A DNA stretch of 64,000 bases, from the NCBI RefSeq assembly GCF_963855985.1, contig NC_087118.1, positions 8,489,001-8,553,000 of the forward strand, read 5' to 3'. Shown piece after piece: positions 20,131 through 31,361 of the stretch. The notes under the pieces were generated by a model. That model worked only from the letters and a program-made list of their open reading frames with translations, was not told the origin of the DNA and did not search any database. The translations under genes were made by a program, and so were the position numbers. This stretch comes from Ostrinia nubilalis (Eukaryota > Arthropoda > Insecta > Lepidoptera > Crambidae). How positions within the stretch are numbered: position 1 is the stretch's first letter; each line of letters begins with the position of its first letter.

Positions 20131-22385
20131 CTGAAACCTATGATAGTAACGTGATTTCAAAGTGTTCCAGGTGACCAATGTTTCGTGTTATATGTCACGA
20201 ATGTTATCACAAAACGCCCACGATTCTATGATTATAATGGAATATGATGAAGAAAGAATGTCAAGGAAACCACGCTGACAACTGTGTGAGATGCAGAAAA
20301 GTATTTAAGTACGAGAAATGATGGACTCGAATGATGAAGATACTCCTTCCGTAACTTGGCTTGTGGTCACGTAAGTGGTGAACAATTTGACTAACGATGG
20401 CCCCAGAGCAGGTACGATTCATTAATATTATCGATTATTCTAAATTTCTAACAGCAACAATATTAACACGTTTCCTTTTTGAGCAAAATAATGCATGGAA
20501 GTGAATGATGCACCAAATGTTATAGGTATTGTCAGTCTTTACTGATAATGCCAGGAATGTGTGTGAAAGCTATGGTATGTGCTCACTTTAATGGCAATGC
20601 CTAATAAACTATTTTAGTAAATCAAATTAAATTGAACGGTGTTAATTTGTTCATGTTTACATTCTGCGAAGAATAACCTGTTGAGATTTAAAATCTACAA
20701 AGAATAGATAGAATATGGTCACATAAATTAAATAAGTTTGGTGATCATGCCCGAGTAACCTCTTGGCATTATTTTGGAGAAGAATTAATAATTAGTTTTA
20801 TTCAAGTAAATTGAAGCTAAGGTCTGTGTTGTGTAAACCAGTTTTAGTATCATGATGTTTCTTTCTTGATGTTGAGCACTATAAGATGAGATAAAATCTA
20901 TTAATTAGCTTAATTTGTAAATTGAAATTAAGTAAAGCAGCCAGTTATGCCGTTGAACATGTGGTGTATTTTTGGTACTCTTATAGTGATTGATAATTCA
21001 ATTATTGGAAAACATTATTATTATGTTACATGATGCTATATTTTGAGTAAAGATAATGTTAATATTGAACTTTTCCAACTTATCAATTAATTTCTGCTGC
21101 CAGTAGTGATTTGGGTTGTATCACTAAAATTAAAAATTAGTGTGGGTGACCATTTATCCAATTATGATATTACATAAAAGATATAGAATGTGGTACATTT
21201 AACTTAAAGGGTATTCTTGTGTACCAGTCATTATTGTTGGTTATTCTCATATGGTGAAAATGATTTTAATCTTGAGGTTATTTATTAGCTGATTAATAAA
21301 AAGGTTACTGGTTGTAGCATGCTGAGTGTGCATATTTTTAGATTTGACTTGAGTTTTAGATGTGGTGACTTAACTTTCTGCGGGTTGGCCCTGTGGTGAG
21401 CAAATCAGTCAAGCACAATACCAGAGTGAAGCTTAACACTGAGCAAGGGTAATAATTGATTTGGAGTTGGACAGAAGGTAATGCAATACAAAAGGCATCA
21501 GCTGTGATATTTGGTGAGTGAAAATGCAATACAAAAGGAATCAGCTGTGATATTTGGTGAGTTGAATTAATGTTTTATTGCAAGGGTTGGGCTGAGACTA
21601 GCAGTGCCACTGCGGCTTGGTTGTTTAACTGTGCTTATTCTTGTCATTGGCATGAAATTGCATACAGTTAACTTGAGTGTGAACAGATGTTAATAATTAA
21701 TTAGCTACAGTCTACTGCTAGACTTTAGAACTTCCCAACTGCCGCTAGCAACCTTAAGCAAAAAGTTATTTGAAGTACTTGGGTATTTCTTGTGAATGCT
21801 TTGAGGAGATGGTAACTTCATTGAAGTATTTGCAATTGTGCTGTTACCTAAGATAACAAGAAGTTTATTTTGATAAAGTTGCATTTGTGTGTGGAGCAAC
21901 TTGGTGTTCACCCAAACACAATGTTAAGCATCAATATGTTTGACTGGCATTGTTTTGTTGTTAATGATGATTTATGTAGTTGTATTATTCATCTTAATAT
22001 TTTAAAGGTTACATTGAAATATTATAAAATTTAAATAAAGATAATGTTGTGGTTATGGGAATGGTTTGAAAATAATAATAATAATGTATATCATGTACTT
22101 GTTGATCATACACCAGTGGACATACATTGTCATGAAGCTGGGCGGACATTCTCATTCTGCGTAAGATGTCCTGATATCTGTGTGAGGAGGACATGTGGCA
22201 TAACATGACAAGCTATGTGGAATGGCCTATTCTATGTGGGTTTAAAGAGAAAATGTTAAAAGAACCCTAACCAATCCCATAAATCATTTAGGATGATGAC
22301 ATAGATGTACTGTGTGATGGTGTATAGATGTGCTGTATGATAATGATAAAGATGTATTTAATTGTGTGATGATTTCTCGTTTCAG
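20131..22385. other. AT-rich non-coding interior of LTR element
   Basis: About 2.2 kb without any credible reading frame on either strand. It holds one short tandem duplication (21483-21564) and is otherwise AT-rich. Filler DNA between LTRs of this kind is typical of large non-autonomous derivatives. Confidence 0.65.
21483..21564 (+). repeat. Two-copy direct repeat, about 41 bp
   Basis: The unit TGCAATACAAAAGGCATCAG followed by CTGTGATATTTGGTGAGT occurs twice in tandem with one base change (GGCATC/GGAATC). It looks like a simple slippage or recombination product. Confidence 0.75.
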
Positions 22386-23410
22386 CAGAACCAAAGGTGG
22401 TTAGTGTGCAGTGGTGCGTGGCGTGCAGTGCGTCTAGCGGCGGCAGCTGCAGGTGCCCGCGCGTGGGCGGCGGCGGCGGCTCAAGCGCGGCGGGCCGCAG
22501 CAGCGCGACGGCCAGCTCGGTGCAGGGCGGCGTGGCGCGCATGCTGACAAGCTGTGTGAGACATGTCATGACAAGCTGTGTGGGACATGGAACATTTCAT
22601 GATAAGCTGTGTGGGACATGTCGTGACAGGCTGGTTGCGACATGTCGTGATAATCTGTGTGGAACATGTCAAGCTGTGTGGAACATGTCATGATAATCTG
22701 TGTGGGACATGTCGTGACAAGCTGGTTGCGACATGTCGTGACAATCTGTGTGGAACATGTCATGTCAAGCTGTGTGGAACATGTCATGATAATCTGTGTG
22801 GGACATGTCGTGACAAGCTGGTTGCGACATGTCGTGACAATCTGTGTGGAACATGTCATGTCAAGCTGTTTGGAACATGTCATGACAAGCTGTGGTCATG
22901 ATGAGTAACGGCGTCAGCGGCTCGAGCGCGGAGGGCCGCAGCAGCGCGACGGCTAGCTCGGCGCAGTGCGGCGCGGCCAGCGCGGGCGCTTCGAGCAGCA
23001 GCGCGCACAGCGCGGGCGCTTCGGGCAGCAGCAGCGCGGCCAGCGCCAGCAGCGGCAACGGCTCGCGCTCGGCGCGCAGCAGGTCGCGCGCCAGCGAGTG
23101 CGCGGGCAGGCGGTGCAGCCGGGCGAGTCGGCGCGTCACGAGCGGCGCCAGCGCGGCGAGCGCTGCGTAATGCGCGGCGCGGTCGGCGCAGCAGGAGTCC
23201 AGCAGATGCCGCGCGTGGTGGAGCAGCAGGGCGCGCGTGAGCCAGGGCACGTGGTGGGCGCCTATGAGCGCGTTCACGGCCAACGTGTGGTGCGAATGGT
23301 GGTGGAGATGGCAGAGTGGACCTAGCAAGGTGCACAGCTGGATCCCAATACGAGGCGTCAAGTGTGCTATGAGTAGAGTAGACCTTCGAGGGCGAAGGAA
23401 ATGTAGGATG
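22386..23410 (-). pseudogene. Captured gene fragment, unidentified Leu/Ala-rich protein
   Basis: On the minus strand an open frame runs from about 23410 to 22895, reading LHFLRPRRSTLLIAHLTPRI, GIQLCTLLGPLCHLHHHSHH and NALIGAHHVPWLTRALLLHH, then amphipathic Leu/Ala-rich stretches such as ARDLLRAEREPLPLLALAAL. It looks like a helical-repeat (HEAT-like) protein, which is an inference. A second piece (22553-22386) begins with a diverged copy of its end (ELAVALLRPAALEP) and continues RGHLQLPPLDALHATHHC. GC content is far above the rest of the element. It lies antisense to the presumed element transcript. I do not recognise the gene. It is neither gag, pol nor env. Confidence 0.6.
22542..22896. repeat. 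24-bp minisatellite in a 96-bp higher-order repeat
   Basis: Units of 24 bp carry the core ACATGTCRTGA and CTGTGTGG. Four unit types form a 96-bp block; the blocks at 22671-22766 and 22767-22862 are identical at all 96 positions. Because 24 is a multiple of three, both strands stay open; the minus strand encodes eight-residue repeats such as TCSTQLDM and TCPTQIIM. The array separates two diverged copies of a 60-bp coding segment (22478-22537 and 22919-22978). Confidence 0.88.
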
Positions 23411-23417
23411 GCCGAAC
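23404..23417 (+). promoter_or_regulatory. PPT-position motif of non-autonomous element
   Basis: TAGGATGGCCGAAC directly precedes the right LTR. Thirteen of these bases are identical to the motif in front of the Gypsy 3' LTR at 10075-10087, although the LTR sequences themselves differ. Confidence 0.6.
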
Positions 23418-23671
23418 TGTTAATTATGAAAAATCTAAAACGTTAAAATAACGGTATCGTTGTGGCCAATGAGATGCTGTCATAGTGACATTGACAATAC
23501 GTCAATGTCACGCTAGCATCAAACGTCAGAATAGAGGGACGCGCGGAGATGACTCCGCGCGCTTTTGTGCTAAGTGATGAATTGTATCTAAAATAAGGCA
23601 ATATAATGTATAAAATGAGTATCCAGTGTTTTATTTATGAAAATAGAAAATAGATCTACCGGCCTCTAATA
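23418..23671 (+). repeat. Right LTR of non-autonomous element
   Basis: This 254-bp LTR is identical to the left one except for one base (AAGATG to AAAATG) and an extra 7-bp duplication of AAAATAG near the end. It is followed by the target duplication ATAC. Confidence 0.88.
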
Positions 23672-23787
23672 ATACTTATAATAAATCTGTAGAGAGGTCA
23701 ATTCTGTACATGAAATATATTTTCAAAATAACTATCAGAGGGTGATTAGTGATCGATACTGATGCCAAAAATGCAATCAATAAAATT

Positions 23788-23788
<1 letters not shown>

Positions 23789-23843
<55 letters not shown>
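23789..23843 (+). repeat. (TCTG)n microsatellite inside Helitron
   Basis: About 13 uninterrupted GTCT units. The BEL element inserted into this tract with a GTCTG duplication; the tract resumes at 30986-31011. A (CTGA)n-type tract occupies the corresponding place in the Helitron array copies. Confidence 0.9.
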
Positions 23844-23844
<1 letters not shown>

Positions 23845-24620
23845 GTTCACGACGACTACGAAATCTTCCTACAGATCCCTAAAAATATAAAAGAAACCGC
23901 AGCAAATACATATACGCACCTATAGGTATAGATATGTCATAAATCATCGGCGCGCGGCAAGTACTTGAAAAGAAAGAGACAGTGCGAGCGCGCAAAGGAC
24001 AGCGATAGCACGCGCGCCCGCGATAACCGACCGTATCGCGTAAGAAATAAGGCTCATATCCGGACGCCTTAAAACTTTGTGTACGAGTCCCGCGCGTTAG
24101 AGCAAGTACTCGCGTCTTCCAGAAAGCGGGCGAACCGTCGATTTTCTAGTTAGTAGGCGAGCTGGAGCGGTATATAAACCGGCCGCCGGACCGATCCGTC
24201 ATCAGTTCTACTCAAGACAGTTCTCCGAGCAGATCAAGAGTGAACCTCCTCCGACCGAAGAGCTACAGGAAGACTTCTCACCGCGATAGAAGAATAGTGA
24301 TCATAGTGACGACTTCAGCATCAGAACCGGACACCGTTATTGCTTCGTGACTTCGGATACGTTTCACCGCGCACCGTATCGACGCCGTCCTTCGACAAAG
24401 ACGAGTCAACGATCCACCCACCGAACTTCAGTGTGCAACGACTGGAGATACCGTCTACCGGAGTACCACCGTATACAATCCTACAGTCTACAGTCCACCG
24501 CATCATCGTTTTCACCGCGTCCGTCGACAGCCCACTCCGTGTACCTACTCCGCTACGATTATCCGGTCTTCGTAACCGTTCCGCATATTTTTGTGACCGG
24601 ATAATAAACAGTCCTGCACA
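23844..24620 (+). repeat. BEL 5' LTR
   Basis: Starts TGTTCACGACGACTACG and ends CAGTCCTGCACA. Contains a TATAAACC motif near 24171 that could be a TATA box for the promoter, followed by a likely transcription start region with TCAGTT near 24200. Confidence 0.92.
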
Positions 24621-24626
24621 TTTTTC

Positions 24627-24643
24627 TGGTCCTTCGAGCCGGA
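24627..24643 (+). promoter_or_regulatory. BEL primer binding site, tRNA-Tyr type
   Basis: TGGTCCTTCGAGCCGGA lies six bases inside the LTR. It is the complement of the 3' end of eukaryotic tRNA-Tyr including CCA, as known from the tRNA sequence. Confidence 0.8.
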
Positions 24644-24723
24644 TCGTTGACAACCTACTTGAAGACCGTTTCAAGACACCGAATCGCCCTTGAAGAAGGA
24701 AAATCCACGTTTGTGACTACAGT

Positions 24724-26694
24724 ATGCCGGTCACAATATCACAGAAGGGCAAGGCCGACGCAGCGCCGCCAGTCGCCGCTGAACAAGCCTTACCTACGTC
24801 CGTCTCCGAAACCAACCGGGAGGAACTGATCCAGTTTGAACCTCCAGAAAATAGAAAAGCACCGAGGTCATCGCGGGCATCCTCCGTAAAATCCGACCGC
24901 GCCCGTCGATTGGCCAAGGCTCAAGAAGAGGTAGCTCGCCTGGAATTAAAATTAGCCCGCGCCCGTCTCTCCGCCATCCAGGCCGAAGAATCGGAGGAGG
25001 AAGACAACGACTCCGTCGCCTCAGAAATGCACGAGTCTCGCGTTGAGACTTGGCTTGAGGCTCAAGCCGACGTTCCGATGTTGGAAGAGGTACCTAAAAC
25101 CCTTCCACCTACCGACCCCGTGAAGAAGGAACGTCACCGACAACCGCAACCGCTACTTCGTGAAGTTAAAGTAGAACCGACCGCTCCGACAGCACCCCAG
25201 ACGACCGTCACCGCCACCGCACCGCCGACATCCGTCGATTTGACCGCGTTAGCATCCGCTATCGCGACCGCAGCACGCGCCGGCCATCATCCGCGCTATT
25301 TAGCGGAACTTCCGAATTTTTACGGCGCACACTACGATTGGCTCGCATTTAAATCGGCGTACACAGAAACTGCGAGTCATTTCACCGAAACCGAAAATAT
25401 CGCCAGACTTCGACGGTCATTGAAAGGAAAGGCTAAAGAAGCAGCCAGCTGTTTATTGATAGCGAACGCGAAGGCCGACGAAATAATGAGAACGCTGGAA
25501 ATGAGATTCGGACGAGCTGACTCGATTGCTTTGTCCGAAATCGAGAACCTACGAAGCCTATCCAAGGTCACCGACTCACCGAGGGAAATTTGTATCTTCG
25601 CCAGCAAAGTGCAAAACAGCGTCGCTACACTCCGCGCACTTGACCGCACGCAGTACCTCTACAATCCAGAGATTGTCAAGTGCATTATCGAGAAACTTAC
25701 CTCCGTTCTCCGTTATCGCTGGTTCGACTTCGTCGCCGAAGACAAGGAAGATGAACCAGACTTAGTAAAGTTCAGCCGATTTATTCAGCAGGAAGTTGAG
25801 AGATGTGGCAAATTCGCGCCACCCGAATCCGTCTACAATGAAGAATCGTCGTACAGAAACAGAAGCCAGCGGACCTTCAATATCGAAGAAAGAAGAAAAG
25901 AAGTGAAGAAACCGAAATGCCCGATATGCAAGAACGAGCATTTCGTCACCGACTGCACGAAATTGAAAGAAGCCGACAACAACAGCCGCTGGAAGTATGC
26001 AAAGGACTTCAAACTTTGCTTCCGCTGTCTACGCTACAAAGCTGCAGATCACAGCTGCAAAACGAAGTCGTGTATGGTACGGGGCTGCCAGAAGACACAC
26101 CATCCGCTTCTACACTACGACAAAGCACCGAAAGCCGAGAAGAAAACCGAAACCGTTGCCTCTACCAAATCACGCACGAGACAGGGCCACGCATATTCAA
26201 AAATCATCCCAGTTCGTGTCTCTGGCCCTAAAGGATTCTACGACACTGCAGCGCTCCTCGACGACGGTTCTACAATTACCCTCATAGATGCCGACGTTGC
26301 CAACCGCGTCGGGGCTTCCGGAGTCTCCGATCCACTTCAGCTGGAAGGCGTCGCTGGATCGAAGATAAACGTCAGTGGGTCACGCAGAGTGAGCATCACG
26401 CTACAGGGCCAAACTAAGGGCTATCAGATAAAAGCAAGAACAGTAAAAGGGCTTCACCTGGCACCGCAAGCGGTGTCTGGATTGGACCTCAAAGGATGCC
26501 ATCATCTCCGAGGAATACAGAACTTCCTTCAGTATGAAGAAAGAAAGCCGACAGTATTAATAGGCCAAGACAATTGGCATCTTCTCGTCACCCGGCAACT
26601 CCGAAGAGGACCGACACATCAGCCGGTAGCCTCACTGACCCCATTGGGATGGGTATTGCACGGGTCCTCAACAAGAAGTTTAGGAAGAAACTGA
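24724..26694 (+). pseudogene. BEL Gag and aspartic protease
   Basis: The frame from ATG 24724 encodes a charged, partly coiled N-terminus, then the BEL/Pao capsid domain (LPNFYGAHYDWLAFKSAYTE and LKGKAKEAASCLL at about residues 195-245). Zinc-binding motifs follow, CPICKNEHFVTDC and CFRCLRYKAADHSC. The protease of the A17 type has its active site in AALLDDGSTITLIDADV at about residue 511, with DD replacing the usual DTG, as in BEL elements. It ends at a stop after a frameshift; downstream codons continue in another frame. In live copies this is one polyprotein with RT. Confidence 0.88.
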
Positions 26695-26697
26695 ACT

Positions 26698-27929
26698 GAA
26701 AAGTCTACAGAGCCGAAGAGAAGCTAATAGACGAAGAAATCCGAAGATACTTTACCATCGACTCGCTTGGCATCCAACCCAAGCTACCGAAGAGTGATCC
26801 AGAAGTTCGCGCACTGCAGATCCTGGAAGCAAATACAGTGAAGAAGAAGGAAGATGTCTACGAAACTTCGCTAATTTGGAAGAAAGAAGATGTGGTTCTT
26901 CCAAATAATTATACAGGCGCGCTTAACCGACTCTACAGTATCGAGAAGAAGCTAGACCGCGACACATCGTTGAAAACCAGCTACGAAGATCAAATAAATA
27001 ATTTGATCAAGAAAGGATACGCCGAAGAAGCAAAAGAACCTCCGACATCGGGCAAGACTTGGTACTTGCCACACTTCGCCGTTCTACACCCTAACAAACC
27101 GGGAAAAGTACGAGTGGTCCTGGACGCCGCATTCCGCTTCGGGAATACCTCACTGAACGATAATTTATTGCCGGGGCCAGATCTACTACAGTCACTACAG
27201 GGTGTATTGATGCGATTTAGACAGCACAAAATCGCAGTCGCCGCCGATATCGAAGAAATGTTTCTCCGCATAAGCATCCGCAAAGAAGACCGAGACGCCT
27301 TACGCTTCCTGTGGCGTCAAGACCGGCGAGAGGGCCCACCTACCGAATATCGCATGACAACAGTTGTCTTCGGGGCCACCTGCTCGCCATGCATAGCTTT
27401 ATACGTGAAGAATTTGAACGCAGAAAGACATCGTGAAGAATACCCAGAAGCCGCATCCGCAATTATTAATAATCATTACATGGACGATTATTTACAAAGT
27501 TTTCAAACCGTAGAAGAAGCACAGAAGATCGCCAACGAAGTCGACCGCATACATAAAAAGGCAAATTTTAATCTGCGCAAGTGGACTTCGAACAACAGAA
27601 AAGCAATACAGAACTTGGAAGATTCCGCCAAGATAGAAGAAATCAAGTTCGACGACGGCGCAAAAGAAGAGAAGATTTTAGGCCTAATATGGCGACCATC
27701 ATCCGACTGCCTAGCCTTCAACTTAAATTTCGCCCGGGTCCCATCCGACATCGTCAATGGCAATCGCACACCGACGAAAAGAGAAGCACTACGAACAGTC
27801 ATGGCGATTTTCGACCCACTCGGAATAGCGTCACCTATCGTCATTCAAGGGAAACACATCCTACAGGAAACGTGGCGCACTGGGATTGACTGGGACCAAG
27901 AATTAACCGCAACGCTAGCCAGCACCTAG
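26698..27929 (+). pseudogene. BEL protease tail and reverse transcriptase
   Basis: After the frameshift the frame reads AEEKLIDEEIRRYFTIDSLG, then the RT. Motifs are GKTWYLPHFAVLHPNKPGKV, VVLDAAFRFGNTSLNDNLLP, AVAADIEEMFLRISI, FGATCSPCIALYV and the active-site YMDDYLQSF. The first ATG is at 26838, but the coding part begins about 140 nt earlier. It ends at TAG 27927-27929 in the same frame as the next segment, a simple nonsense change (Trp expected before KTWIEDL). Confidence 0.88.
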
Positions 27930-30143
27930 AAGACCTGGATTGAAGACCTGAAACAGTTGAAATCGATCCAGATCCCACGATGTCATCCGTACCTAAGTAG
28001 CGCAACCGAGCGCGAAATTCATACATTCGTCGATGCCAGTGAAAAGGCATACGCGGCAGCGATATATTGGCGAGTCATCGACAGCAGCGGAAACATTCAC
28101 GTGTCGCTAATTACCGCCAAGGCGAGGGTCGCACCGCTAAAAGTCACATCGATACCTCGTCTTGAACTCCAGGCAGCCGTCATCGGAAGTCGACTAGCAA
28201 GTACGACTATCAAAGAGTACGATATTAAACCCGACCGACAGTACTTCTGGTCAGACTCGAAGACCGTACTCTCATGGCTACGTGCTGGCCCCCGATCGTT
28301 TAAGCCGTACGTCGCCCACAGAATAGCCGAAATCGAAGAAACGACTAATGTCAGTCAATGGCGATGGGTTCCTACGTCACAGAATGTAGCAGACGACGCT
28401 ACACGCGATTCACCGAAACAGTTTAACGCTTCGCACAGATGGTTCACCGGACCGCCATTTCTACGAGGACCCCCTGAAAGTTGGCCGCAAGAAAAATCTA
28501 CGAATACAACCGAAAACAAAACAGAAGAGCGAGTCAACTTAGTGAAGACTAACAAAGTTCGACTTTGCGAGTCGTTACCCGACGTCAACCGCTTCTCATC
28601 GTGGCTACGACTAATAAGGACTACCGCATTAGTATTATTATTCATCCAGAAGCTGCGCGCAAGAAAAGTCTCCGTCAATTATAAACGAACGAAGAAAAAT
28701 AAAGAAAAAGATCCGCATTGGCCGTCTCCTGCCAGAAAATTACACGCAAAGTTACACGCCGACGTATCCGAGCAGAGTCGACTAGGCGTTATAATTAAAG
28801 TACTATTTCTGCAGCAAGGCGAGTCGCTCTGGGTGCAAGCTGTGCAAGAAGAGATGTTTCACGAAGAGATTGAAGCACTCCGTAACGGCCAGCATCTTCC
28901 GACGAACAGCAGACTAGATCATCGTACTAAATTCACGTTCACCGACGAAAAAATACGTGTTGCATCGAGAATAGCCGCTGCGAACGACATAACGTTAGAA
29001 CAAAGAGAACCGGCAGTTTTAGACGGCAATCACCGATATACGAAGCTGTATCTAGCATGGATACATGAACAGTTAGCTCACGCGGGGATCGAAACCACAG
29101 TTAATGAAGCCCGCCAGCACTATGACATAGTGAGATTGCGTCCGATTACACGCACTATCGTGAAACAGTGTCAGCAATGCCGCCTAAGAAGAGCTATACC
29201 GACCGAACCTCCGACTGGGAACCATCCGAGGAGCCGACTTGCTCATCATCAACGGCCGTTCACATTCACAGGGGTCGATTATTTCGGCCCACTCTCGATA
29301 ACTGTAGGCCGTCATCATGAAAAGAGATATGTAGCTCTCTTTACATGTCTCACTACGCGCGCCGTGCACTTAGAATTGGCAGCTGACTTAACCGCAGACG
29401 CAGCAATTATGGCTCTGAGGCGTATGATCGCACGCCGCGGAGCGCCTACCGAAATATACTCCGACAACGGGACGAACTTTCACGGTGCCGACCGGGAGCT
29501 CCGTGAAGCCGTCAAGAACGAAGCTACGAAGCGATCAATCACTTGGCGGTATATACCACCAGGTGCACCGTTCATGGGGGGTGCATGGGAACGCCTTGTG
29601 CGCTCAGTGAAGAACGCCCTCTACCGTATACTACACGAACAGCACCCGCGCGAAGACGTGTTGCGAACGTTACTATGTGATGCCGAGTACATAGTTAACA
29701 GCCGTCCGTTAACTCATGTTTCTACGTCACCTGAAGACGATGAAGCTCTTACCCCGAACCATTTTTTGATCGGTGGTTCAGGCCGAGTGCCGACACCGGG
29801 AACATTTATAGAATCCGACACCGTGAGCAAGCAACAGTGGCGCCGCGCTCAACTACTCGCAGATAAGTTCTGGGCAAGATGGTTACGTGAATACTTACCA
29901 GAACTCCAACACCGGCGGGAGCCCCATGGCCGGGGAGCTCCTTTGAAAGTAGACGACTTAGTATTAGTCATCGACCCCAACTTACCTCGCAATACTTGGC
30001 CCCGAGGGAAAGTCATCGCGACGTATCCGGGACGAGACGGAATCGTCCGCACCGCAGACGTCATGACACAAGGAGGTGTCATGCGCAGACCTACGAAAAG
30101 GCTCGTCATCCTACCTACCGAAAAGGGGGTGACAGAACAGTAG
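27930..30143 (+). pseudogene. BEL RNase H and integrase
   Basis: In frame with the RT segment across one TAG. RNase H landmarks are FVDASEKAYAAAIYW, IPRLELQAAVIGSRL and FWSDSKTVLSWL. The integrase has the HHCC finger (HEQLAHAGIETT ... CQQCRLRRA). Its DDE residues are in GVDYFGPL, YSDNGTNFHGA and GGAWERLVRSV. A C-terminal DUF5641-like stretch follows (TWPRGKVIATYPGRDG). No env gene follows; a short purine-rich tract (CGGCGGGAG) leads to the 3' LTR. Confidence 0.9.
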
Positions 30144-30208
30144 TCAGTCGTCGTGTTAGCGATTTGGATGCAGCGACGACACGAGTGCGCCGCTGCACGG
30201 CGGGAGTA

Positions 30209-30985
30209 TGTTCACGACGACTACGAAATCTTCCTACAGATCCCTAAAAATATAAAAGAAACCGCAGCAAATACATATACGCACCTATAGGTATAGATAT
30301 GTCATAAATCATCGGCGCGCGGCAAGTACTTGAAAAGAAAGAGACAGTGCGAGCGCGCAAAGGACAGCGATAGCACGCGCGCCCGCGATAACCGACCATA
30401 TCGCGTAAGAAATAAGGCTCATATCCGGACGCCTTAAAACTTTGTTTACGAGTCCCGCGCGTTAGAGCAAGTACTCGCGTCTTCCAGAAAGCGGGCGAAC
30501 CGTCGATTTTCTAGTTAGTAGGCGAGCTGGAGCGGTATATAAACCGGCCGCCGGACCGATCCGTCATCAGTTCTACTCAAGACAGTTCTCCGAGCAGATC
30601 AAGAGTGAACCTCCTCCGACCGAAGAGCTACAGGAAGACTTCTCACCGCGATAGAAGAATAGTGATCATAGTGACGACTTCAGCATCAGAACCGGACACC
30701 GTTATTGCTTCGTGACTTCGGATACGTTTCACCGCGCACCGTATCGACGCCGTCCTTCGACAAAGACGAGTCAACGATCCACCCACCGAACTTCAGTGTG
30801 CAACGACTGGAGATACCGTCTACCGGAGTATCACCGTATACAATCCTACAGTCTACAGTCCACCGCATCATCGTTTTCACCGCGTCCGTCGACAGCCCAC
30901 TCCGTGTACCTACTCCGCTACGATTATCCGGTCTTCGTAACCGTTCCGCATATTTTTGTGACCGGATAATAAACAGTCCTGCACA
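30209..30985 (+). repeat. BEL 3' LTR
   Basis: 777 bp, the same length as the 5' LTR. Visible differences are CCGTATC/CCATATC, TTGTGTA/TTGTTTA and GTACCAC/GTATCAC. Ends CCTGCACA, then GTCTG. Confidence 0.92.
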
Positions 30986-31361
30986 GTCTGTCTGTCTGTC
31001 TGTCTGTCTGTATGTTCCTTATAGAAACAAAAAGTACTTGACGGATTTTAACGAAACTTGGTACAATTATTTTTCGTACTCCTGGGCAGGTTATAGGATA
31101 CCTAGGAATTCCCACGGGCACGGGAATTAGCGGGAAAATCCTTTTGTATGAAAAATCTAAACTGCTTAAGTTAGATGCTTGAAATTTGGCATGCAGGTAC
31201 CTTAGTAAACTCAAAGCTTAGTTACAACAGGATATTGCAAAATTCCCACGGGAACGGGAGTTAGCGGGAAAAAACATTGGTATGAAAAAATCTAAACCGC
31301 GTAAGATAGATGAAGGGGGTAAAACGAGATCCACGCGTACGAAGTCGCGGGCGGCCGCTAG

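Larger units (their letters stand above)
19869..23671 (+). mobile_element. Non-autonomous LTR retrotransposon with captured gene piece
   Basis: Two nearly identical LTRs (19869-20115 and 23418-23671) and a 4-bp duplication ATAC (19865-19868 and 23672-23675) define a 3803-bp element. It has no gag or pol frame. A PBS-like site follows the left LTR and a PPT-like motif precedes the right one, both shared with the Gypsy element at 1188-18733. The interior is AT-rich to about 22360, then holds a GC-rich coding fragment on the opposite strand with a minisatellite in it. The LTRs differ by about one substitution and one 7-bp duplication, so the insertion is recent. Confidence 0.88.
23844..30985 (+). 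mobile_element. BEL/Pao LTR retrotransposon, near intact
   Basis: Two 777-bp LTRs (23844-24620 and 30209-30985), a 5-bp duplication GTCTG, a tRNA-Tyr-type PBS and a gag-pro-RT-RNase H-integrase order define a BEL/Pao element. The LTRs show only about three substitutions by eye, so the insertion is recent. The long frame is broken by one frameshift near 26695 and one TAG at 27927-27929, which make this copy inactive. Confidence 0.95.
19862..31361 (+). mobile_element. Helitron carrying two LTR retrotransposons
   Basis: The 5' end TCTATACTTATAATAAATC (rejoined across the first LTR insert) is typical of lepidopteran Helitrons. The 3' end is a GC hairpin GCGGGCGGCCGCTAG at 31347-31361. Insertion lies between A (19861) and T (31362) with no target duplication, as Helitrons do. 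Without the inserts it is only about 546 bp, so it is non-autonomous. It contains a (TCTG)n tract and three imperfect internal repeats with AATTCCCACGGG and TTAGCGGGAAAA. Related copies form the tandem array at 36086-39711. Confidence 0.85.

Noticed and set aside
22560..22890. CRISPR-like array because of regular 24-bp repeats
   Set aside because: There are no unique spacers. The units are contiguous tandem repeats in a eukaryotic retroelement.
22892..23170. Plus-strand Ser/Ala-rich open frame over the captured fragment
   Set aside because: It is low complexity and mirrors the GC-rich composition. The minus-strand frame reads as a more natural protein and continues to the LTR.
24321..24693. 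Open frames in the BEL LTR on both strands
   Set aside because: The same frames recur in the 3' LTR. They lie upstream of the PBS, match no protein and are compositional.
23844..30985. Env gene that would make the BEL element retrovirus-like
   Set aside because: The integrase frame ends at 30143 and only 65 bp separate it from the 3' LTR, so there is no room for env.
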